The notes below the pieces were generated by a model. The model did no database searches, was not told where the DNA came from, and was given only the letters and a program-made list of their open reading frames with translations. A DNA stretch of 64,000 nucleotides from Centrapalus pauciflorus (lineage: Eukaryota; Streptophyta; Magnoliopsida; Asterales; Asteraceae), in contig JAANYP010000388.1 of NCBI GenBank assembly GCA_020465985.1, positions 32,440-96,439 on the forward strand, read 5' to 3'. Of the stretch, positions 57,309-64,000 are shown piece after piece (the first letter of the stretch is position 1; each line of letters starts with the position of its first letter). A program made the position numbers and the translations under genes.

Positions 57309-58667
57309 ATGGCGGATAGAATATTTGTTCCAAAGCATAACATGGTCATTTCTCCTGACCATGTTATTCCTGACGCGCAAGCCTTCCGCCAGATGGTGGA
57401 TTTCTTGGTGGAGTCCAGAATTTCGTATGCATTGTCTCACAATATCCAGATTGTCATTCCTTACGTGCGACAATTCTATGATCATCTGCAAGTAGATTGT
57501 ACTGTCACTCCGACAAATCTGAGGACAAGGGTTGCTGGTAATCCTTTGGTATTTTCAGCGGATATTCTTCGTCAAATGCTTCAATTAGGCACTCAGGAGC
57601 AGGAAGATGGGCCTATTGATTTCCAACTATCAATCAGGCAGGCTGCCTTTGCAAGAATGGGCTATAGTCTGGATGTTACTAAGTCATCATATATGAAAAG
57701 TGGGCTAATTGGCCAATGGCGATATCTAGTGCATGTGTTCATGGTCTGTTTTGCTGCGAAGAAAGCTGGATTTGATTATATAGTTTCGAAGATCCAATCG
57801 GGGATGATCGCGTTAGTCTATAATCAAAAGTTTAGATTTTCAGAGATGTTCTTCTCAGAGTTCGTTCATCAGATAACGGCTCCGGAGCGGGAAAGAATTC
57901 TGCTTTACCCTCGCTTCGTGATGATGCTAATCAGGCACTTTTTGCCAAATTTGCCGCAGCTTAACGATATTCAGAGCGTTGCGGTCATTGATAAGAGAAT
58001 ATTTGCCGATTGCTCCTCTCATCGAGGAAGGTTAGCTATCCCAGTAGAGGGACCGTTGTTTGGAGCTGTAATCAACCCAAATTTTGTAGCCCCTCAAGAT
58101 GCCAACTGGGCAGGGGAGGTGCAAGTTCAGCAGCAACAGCGTCAACAACAACAAAGGCCTCAGCAGCAGCGAAGGAGGCAAAGGCCATCAGCGAGACAGA
58201 TTCAGGCTGATAGGCCTTCTACAAGCCAACCTCAAGAGCCGGAAGAGGCTGGACCTTCAAGTGCACCATCTGAATTAGATCCTACACTTCAGACATTGGA
58301 GGAGATTTGGGCAGCCGGTCCAAATGCTAATGAGGAAATAACTGCTGAATTAGTTGGAGAATTATTGGAGCTTCCTGAGGGAGAAGTTGACGTGTTTAGG
58401 CAAATTGAGGAGTATCAACCTGAGCAAGCAGGTAATGACAACTCATCTTCAGATACTGAATTCGAGGTAATGGAAGAAATAGAAGCTGAAAAAGAAATAG
58501 AAGATCCGTCTATCCAAATGGGGACGTATGGATCACGGTTAGTAGTGACTGATGAAGAAGTTAGGAGGAAGAGAGCTTCAGAGGAGTCAGAGGACTCAGA
58601 TTATGAAGAGGAAGAAGTAGCACCTTTGGTACATAGGCAACGGGCCAAACGCCATAGGTTCATGTAG
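57309..58667 (+). CDS. Third ORF (aORF, env-like) of element E, intact N-terminal part
   Basis: 452 codons from ATG 57309 to TAG 58665-58667. An in-frame upstream TTG lies in the acceptor-like tract, so the ATG is the better start. Residues 1-260 form the conserved aORF domain: RQMVDFLVESRISYALS, VRQFYDHLQVD, GNPLVFSADILRQML, WRYLVHVFMVCFAAKK, ALVYNQKFRFSEMFF, LLYPRFVMMLIRHFLP; B and A have matching blocks. Residues about 275-310 are Gln/Arg-rich, then Pro/Ser-rich and strongly acidic (VMEEIEAEKEIEDPS), ending with a basic cluster RQRAKRHRF that could be a nuclear signal. No signal peptide or transmembrane helix is evident, which argues against a true envelope protein. Function unknown. Confidence 0.75.
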   Translation: MADRIFVPKHNMVISPDHVIPDAQAFRQMVDFLVESRISYALSHNIQIVIPYVRQFYDHLQVDCTVTPTNLRTRVAGNPLVFSADILRQMLQLGTQEQEDGPIDFQLSIRQAAFARMGYSLDVTKSSYMKSGLIGQWRYLVHVFMVCFAAKKAGFDYIVSKIQSGMIALVYNQKFRFSEMFFSEFVHQITAPERERILLYPRFVMMLIRHFLPNLPQLNDIQSVAVIDKRIFADCSSHRGRLAIPVEGPLFGAVINPNFVAPQDANWAGEVQVQQQQRQQQQRPQQQRRRQRPSARQIQADRPSTSQPQEPEEAGPSSAPSELDPTLQTLEEIWAAGPNANEEITAELVGELLELPEGEVDVFRQIEEYQPEQAGNDNSSSDTEFEVMEEIEAEKEIEDPSIQMGTYGSRLVVTDEEVRRKRASEESEDSDYEEEEVAPLVHRQRAKRHRFM

Positions 58668-59090
58668 GGAGCTTCCTCGGCCACTGCTTCCCAGCCAGAA
58701 ATACCTCAACCTCCACCGACTCAAACAACCATTCCACCACCACCACCACCCGTTGAACCATACATTCCATTGCCAATCATTCCAACCCCCATACAATCCA
58801 TACCATCCACTTCATCCACTTTCACCAAAAATCAATGGTTTTCTGAGCTGAAAAGCAAAGTCGACTTCCAACGTCCAAATCTTCGGTTTGACAAAGGCTC
58901 TCGGAGAAATACAGAAGCATAATGCACAAATAGACATCGAGAATGCCGAGTTGAAGAAAGTAGTGGGAAAAATTGAGGAAGAAAACTTGGAGCTTAAAAC
59001 ATTTGTTGCTGATCAGGCGGCCGAGATACGATCGATGTGCTCCCTTATTGAGCAACTATTGAAAAACCTAAAGGCTCAGGGGGAGACAAG
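58668..59090 (+). pseudogene. Original C-terminal part of the E aORF
   Basis: After the TAG the frame stays open through a Pro-rich stretch (QPPPTQTTIPPPPPP) and NQWFSELKSKVDFQ. A frameshift near 58890 then leads to a coiled coil (ENAELKKVVGKIEEENLELKTF, 58930-59060). B and A aORFs also have a Pro/Ser-rich middle and a coiled-coil tail, so the TAG at 58665 is probably a mutation or readthrough point, not the ancestral end. A-family sequence replaces E shortly after. Confidence 0.6.
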
Positions 59091-59176
59091 CTGCCGGGAT
59101 CAGGAAGAGCTGCCCAGGGATGGTGTTAGGCTCAAAAAGGCCTCAGTCAAACCTGTTCTACATCTGAGGGGGAGAT
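59091..59176 (+). mobile_element. A-family 3' end fragment with PPT
   Basis: Text such as CAAACCTGTTCTACATCTG and the PPT AGGGGGAGAT (59167-59176) belong to the A family, not to E. The exact junction with E, between about 59080 and 59130, cannot be fixed by eye. Confidence 0.55.
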
Positions 59177-60253
59177 TTATAATCAAACCTGTTGATGCAT
59201 TTGAAGGTTGAATTTAAGGCCTGTTATATGCCTTATTGAAACCTGAAAATGATTTGCAATATCAGTCTAAAGCTGTTCTATATGTTGCATATGTTGCAAC
59301 TAAGACAGTTTGTCCAAGCTGCTCTGTCTGCTGAACAGGCTGGACATAAACTGTCTACGCTGCTCTACACTGGTGAGCAGCTTGGGCAATTTTAAAGTGT
59401 TCTGTTCTTTGTGAACATAACCTGTTCTTTGTGAACAGGCTAAACACTTTATGGAATATGTTTCCAAGTCATCATGTATTTTTTTTGACTACAAGATCAG
59501 TTCACAAAGTCGAAGACAAAGTGGAAAACAGAACTGCTCAGCCTGCCCAAGCTGTTCTGTAACATGAAGACAAAAGGTTATTTGAAAAAGGGTGACAGAC
59601 CTTTTTCTTATATCAAAATAGGGCTTTACAAGGAAGAAAGACGCAAAGTTGACATTCCTAAATTAGTTAAAGGCAATTGAACAGTAGACAAAGTAAAAAG
59701 ACAAAAGTTCTGCACATATGAAGACAAGTCTGCTTTTCAGAAAAGTGCAGAAAAGGTTATGTTGTCTTTTCAACAAGACTTCTCCTTTTTCATTCCGTCC
59801 AATGAAGATGTTTCTCTTAGATCCTCTAAGTGAGTATAAAAGGAAGCTTCTAAGGACAGAAAGAGGTGTGAAGAAAGCTAAGTGCTGAAACCAAGAGCTT
59901 GAACGTGCAAGTGTTGATTTCCATTGCATTGCAAGACCTTCTGTGTAAATCAGTATCTGTGTGTTCTAAGCTGTTTTACATAAGCTGTTCCCTTAAGTCT
60001 TGTAAACACTGTGAGTGCTTCTTAGTGAGTGTATTCATTGTATACTAGTTTGAGTTTGTCTTAGACTAGTGAACATACTGTTGTATCTGTCATCTCAGCT
60101 TGAACTATTCCGCATGCAAGCTTGTTTGTAATTAACAAATTGTTGATAATACATACAAACATTGAGAAAATAGTGTGTAGTTTTTAAATTGCTGTATTCA
60201 CCCCCCCTCTACAGCTTAAAGCTATATACTTTGGGAACCTCTCGGGACCTACA
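59177..60253 (+). repeat. A-family LTR shared by a 3' end and element D
   Basis: 1077 bp, ending GGGACCTACA. A PPT lies directly upstream and a PBS directly downstream, so it serves as 3' LTR to the left and 5' LTR to the right. TATA box TATAAAAGG at 59835-59843. Compared with 30538-31320 it has about 300 extra bp in U3, including two tandem copies of TGTTCTTTGTGAACA (59403-59417, 59423-59437). Confidence 0.82.
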
Positions 60254-60255
60254 AC

Positions 60256-60267
60256 TGGTATCAGATC
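60256..60267 (+). promoter_or_regulatory. Primer-binding site of element D
   Basis: TGGTATCAGATC, one mismatch from the initiator tRNA-Met type site, 2 nt after the LTR. Confidence 0.85.
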
Positions 60268-60315
60268 CAGGTTAGAGTGTGTGTCATTCTAGATCTCTCA
60301 TTCTCCCAAGTTTCC

Positions 60316-63300
60316 ATGGACAACAGTGCTGCAAATTCGTCTTACTCTGTACCAATGGCCTCTATGGGCAAAGCCTCCAAAATTTAATATCAAAATTTTG
60401 GTTGGAAGGTAGCAGAGCTGCTCTATTAGCCGCATCTGGAATTACAACTGCTTCATGAGAATAGTGGGATGGATGGTCGCCGACTGTGTCCAACCTCTGT
60501 TTGACTACCATAACTCCATCGGTGTTTGTAAGGAGCTGCTCCTGAACATCAGGACTTTGGAGAAAGTAAAGCTCAATGTAGTCTGATGAAGACAAGAACG
60601 GTGGCTCTTGGATTGCAAAAAGGTTAGAAACCAATCTGGTCATTTCTGTTTACCTGATGATGTGTTTTCAAACAGGTTGAGAAAATGAAGACCGCAGAAA
60701 GAAATGGTAGATACTTTGTTGTACCGTCTAGATTGAATGGACCCCACAATCCCTGGACAAACAGGATCAAACCAATTCTTGTTAGACAGTATGAACTTTC
60801 TTGCCTAAACCAAGTGAAGACTCTCACTAAAACCTACACCAGGTTTTACTGCTTTAGTGAATGATCCAAAGCTGTTGGATCAGACCTAAGACAGTCTCAC
60901 CTGGTGAATAAATTTATTGACATCTCCTGATAGAGTGTATACTTCTCAAGCAATTCTAAGGAACTCATGGTCCTAAGACGTAGGATCTAGTCAATCTGTC
61001 TGGATCCTTATGAATTCGAACAATCAGGCAACAAAAAGAGAAACTGCCTTGGAAATGTTCCAAAAGAGGTTGTGCCGCCTTTGTGTGCTAATGTGACGAC
61101 AGCCTGTAAACAGGTGAGTGAAGTGTTCTCCACTGATCAACAGTTGATGAACAAGGAGGAAGTGGATCCAGATTGTAAAAGGAAATAACTGCGGACTGCT
61201 AACAAGATGATGAGCGAAATGCTAGCTAGTTTGTCAAAGAAGATTCAACAGACACAGGTTTGGAACATGCGAAGGAAATTCAGGTGCTGGCAACCAGCCG
61301 ACATTTGCTACGATCCACAGGCTGAGTGTTCAAATGTGGCAAAACCGTTGCATATAGCCTTGGCTGACTGTGTGTCAAAAGCCTGTTGGTCGTCATCCTA
61401 ACCATACAGACAACAAGGATGATCGGTTTATAGGGTTAAGTACTATGGCCATGGCTAAGCTGAGGAAGTTGGATAAACTCAGTGGGTTATCCAACCGCCA
61501 AAAGGGCACGTATGTGTCAGTAGACTTGTGATTGGAGAGAATCGTGTCCTCGTCTGTTGAAGACAGACAATCCATGTATGATGGCCAACACTGAGTCCAC
61601 TCAACCAAGCAGTTTAGTTTATAACAGGTATGGCTGAAGCTGAAAGCTTTCCAGTAGCTTACGAGAACTGGAATCCTATATGATGTATATGTAAAAATTT
61701 TATGTGCTTACAATTCTGAAGAAAAAGTTTAAATGTTTGAATCTATGCCTTGTTGATCCTAAAAGCTTGCTCCTTGGAGAAGCATGATGCGTTACTAGCT
61801 GGAACTCTCAAGCTCTAAAATCGATCTTAAAAACTAAATCTCAGTAAACTGGGACAGTTTACCCTAAGTTGGCAAACTGAGCTTGGATGAATTAAAACAC
61901 ATCAACTCTTTATTTTACTGGAAGAAGAAAAGAGAGAACACGATATATAAAGCATGCTAAGCTTCAAAGATAGTTGACTCTTGGGTGCCAATCTGCACAA
62001 AAAGTCAGCCATGTATAAGTCAACGATTCCTGCACAATCCAAGCCTATCTTGGAGGGGACTTGACACAAGCGTTCATTGTTGGATCAATAATCTGAAAGA
62101 AAGATTTTACCACTCTATGGTGATCCAAACACATGTCATCAAAATGGTGAAATGGAAACGATACTCTCAAGACAAATAGGTTTTGGTCAGGCCTCAAAAC
62201 ATGACCATACTTGTGTGAATTAAGTCTAAAGTTGATTTGTGAATTTGTTCTCCATCAACGGTCAGCCTGCTAAGTGCTCTCTGGTTCACACACCAGCAAA
62301 AAGAAAAGGAAAACATGTTCACATGAAGTTGGGATACTAAACTGTGCACAAAAACAGGTTTCTGAGTCACAGACGATGTAAAAAAGGTGTTAATCCTTTT
62401 ATGCTAAAACACTTGAAAACAGTTTTCCAAAAAGTAAGCAGCTTGTTTTCCAACAGGTTAGTCTCATGTGAAGACAAACTGCTGTGTAGTTTCAATCAGT
62501 TTCAAATAATAGTGGCTAACACTGGGTCTTAATAATAAGAATAAGGGGGGGCTTTCAAAACCAGACACAGTGACTATGTGAGTAGGCAGCTTAAATCACC
62601 ATTCAGTCGGGCGCAAAAGTCAAAGCCATTGCTACATAACTGAGATAATTGGGATATAGTTTCCCAAACTTAAGTAAGTCAAAGCAATCAAGCTCCCTAT
62701 TTACTTCTTGACATCTGTAAATCCAAGAAGGAGGAAGAAGGAAAGACTGCAGCCAAAGCTGTTTTTTGATTGTGCTAATTTGAACTATCCTCTCAAGCTG
62801 TTTTGTATCAACAAAAAGTGATAGACAACTGCCTTAAAAACTGCTGAAAAGATACAACAAAAATAACTTCAGAATGTTGTTTCTGAAGATCTTCTTCCAA
62901 AATCCTAAAAAAGAGAAAATGTTACAAATGTGGGAATAAGACAATCTGGGTCCAAAGGATTGTCCTGAATCATGAGGAATGAGGCCTGTTTTGACTCGCT
63001 GTTTCCACACCACAGCTGTGAAGCAGTGTAGAGTTGGGATATGTCACCAGTCACGAAAGTGGTATTCAAGCTGATACCATCAAATAGGGGAATATAGTGT
63101 GGATATTTCAAGTCCATCAACAATGTTGATGAGAACGTGGAACCTCTATCTCTGTGACGTAGTGGTTCCCCCTAAAAATTGACTAATAATTCGCTTATCA
63201 CTTGCAGCAGGAAAAACAACTTCCCAGGTTTGGTCTTGGACATGCTGGCTTCAGGGCAAATGACGGTTGTAAAGACATTGTCTGAGTGAACTCAGCCTGA

Positions 63301-64000
63301 AAAGAGGGGCCAAAGTCACCTTTGGTGTACAATGTACAGGGATCCACTGAGGGAAAGAACTCTTAAGCTTGGTTGGCTCTGCAGTGTTTCAAAAGAGTAG
63401 CCTATGTGATGAGCTAAAGAACATAACCTTGAGCATAAGTCAACTGTGTGAATGCTGCTACAAGGTTAAAACTTTGATGAGCACATCGGGTTATCACTAT
63501 GGATTCCCCAGGCAAAGTTGTGGCCATGGCTTCACAAAAGAAAGTGTATAATGTTGTGGATATGATTCGTCGCTGACCCCACAAACTGAAAACCTGTTTC
63601 GTCACAAGAACGAATGCTGACTCTAAAGGCTCATAATGGCAACAGAAGCTGTCACATCTGAAATTCAAGACATCAACAACTCTGTAGAAAGAGTTGGTGA
63701 CTGAGTTTGCCTGTCTATGACTTTTTGAAAGGAATAATTATGCCATGCTTTGTGGTGAAAAGGCAAGGCAAGAAAAATCTACTTTAAATCCAAACATTTA
63801 GTCTATGTATACTCCACTGTTTCGTTAATCCTATGACTGTGTTTGGGAACCTGTTAATGTCCCAAGTCTAGGAGGAAAGAAGATACACTCTTGTAATGGT
63901 TGATGAGTTCCTCGCAGGTACACATGGTGATCTTTCCTAAAGAGCAAATGGAGAGGCTGTAGAGAGTTATTGGATTTGTCAACAAGATGGAAATGCTGAA
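60316..64000 (+). pseudogene. Gag-pol of element D, heavily frameshifted
   Basis: The ATG at 60316 opens DNSAANSSYSVPMAS before a stop. Recognisable pieces in different frames include the capsid region (60671-60990, aligning with A 1-250), the first zinc knuckle (about 61321-61375: AEC...GKT-like, IALADC), the long Lys-rich Gag part (61800-62600), a second knuckle-like segment (about 62920-62960), the gag stop and acceptor-like tract (63181-63207), the degenerate protease (about 63230-63260), the pre-integrase (about 63600-63760) and the start of integrase (63820-64000). No stretch longer than about 100 codons is open. Protease lacks a readable DSG. It is non-functional. Confidence 0.8.

Larger units (their letters stand above)
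47665..59090 (+). mobile_element. Ty1/copia element E (SIRE/Maximus-like), 3' end missing
   Basis: 5' LTR, PBS, gag, pol, a 2.1 kb spacer and the third ORF are present in order. It lies in F integrase. Its own 3' LTR (expected to start TGTTGGTACACC) is absent; near 59090 the sequence passes into A-family DNA with a PPT and LTR. The body is fairly well preserved, with a handful of stops and frameshifts and one long intact ORF at the 3' end. Confidence 0.88.
60254..64000 (+). mobile_element. Ty1/copia element D (A family), internal region, truncated by window
   Basis: It begins with the PBS and a decayed gag and pol collinear with element A 1-3250. It extends beyond the window. Single-base insertions and deletions relative to A are very frequent. 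Confidence 0.82.

Noticed and set aside
57309..58667. A host gene
   Set aside because: It sits at the third-ORF position of E, between pol and the 3' end, and has homologues at the same position in A and B.

Overview
The window is intergenic DNA of a flowering plant, probably a eudicot. This is inferred from plant Ty1/copia and Ty3/gypsy retrotransposons primed by initiator tRNA-Met (TGGTATCAGAGC), a tRNA-derived SINE, a CACTA-type terminus, AT-rich composition and plant promoter words. I found no convincing host gene; essentially every coding stretch belongs to a transposable element, and most are broken. Species cannot be told from sequence alone.

Layout. Element A (copia, + strand; gag-pol plus an extra 3' ORF) fills 1-10667 and resumes at 30455-31320 with its PPT and 3' LTR. 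It was split by T (10668-30454), a candidate non-autonomous TIR transposon made of GTGAC/GTCAC repeats. T was itself hit by a SINE (11535-11693), by element B (12342-22992, copia, - strand, TSD TTGAC) and by element C (24524-30362, + strand, TSD AGTTC, identical outer LTRs). After unassigned DNA (31321-33244) comes a CACTA-like end (33245-34084), then element F (copia, + strand, from 34085). F is interrupted inside its protease/integrase region by G (39057-47159, Ty3/gypsy chromovirus-like, - strand, TSD ATCGG) and 505 F-bases later by E (copia, + strand, from 47665). E has no 3' LTR here: it runs out near 59090 into an A-family PPT and LTR (59177-60253), followed by a PBS and the decayed gag-pol of element D, an A-family relative that leaves the window at 64000.

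How the parts work. A, B, D and E look like the SIRE/Maximus branch of Ty1/copia. Gag packages RNA and, in A, B and E, carries two CCHC knuckles; PR-IN-RT-RNaseH follow in copia order. A, B and E carry a third ORF (aORF, called env-like in relatives) with a shared N-terminal domain, a Pro/Ser-rich middle and a coiled-coil tail. C encodes only one coiled-coil protein related to the C-terminal Gag region of F, and probably borrows its enzymes.

The points most worth following are: (i) a predicted phase-0 intron in E and B joining Gag directly to protease, with matching phase-0 acceptors in A and F; (ii) TATA boxes ahead of all three aORFs, with a telo-box leader in two and a splice acceptor abutting the ATG in the third; (iii) element C and its duplicated U3-R/A-rich 3' end; (iv) TTCGAG/TTCGAA arrays in transcribed leaders of otherwise unrelated elements; (v) three short hairpins with a compensatory change in E. 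All identifications are by eye, without database searches.
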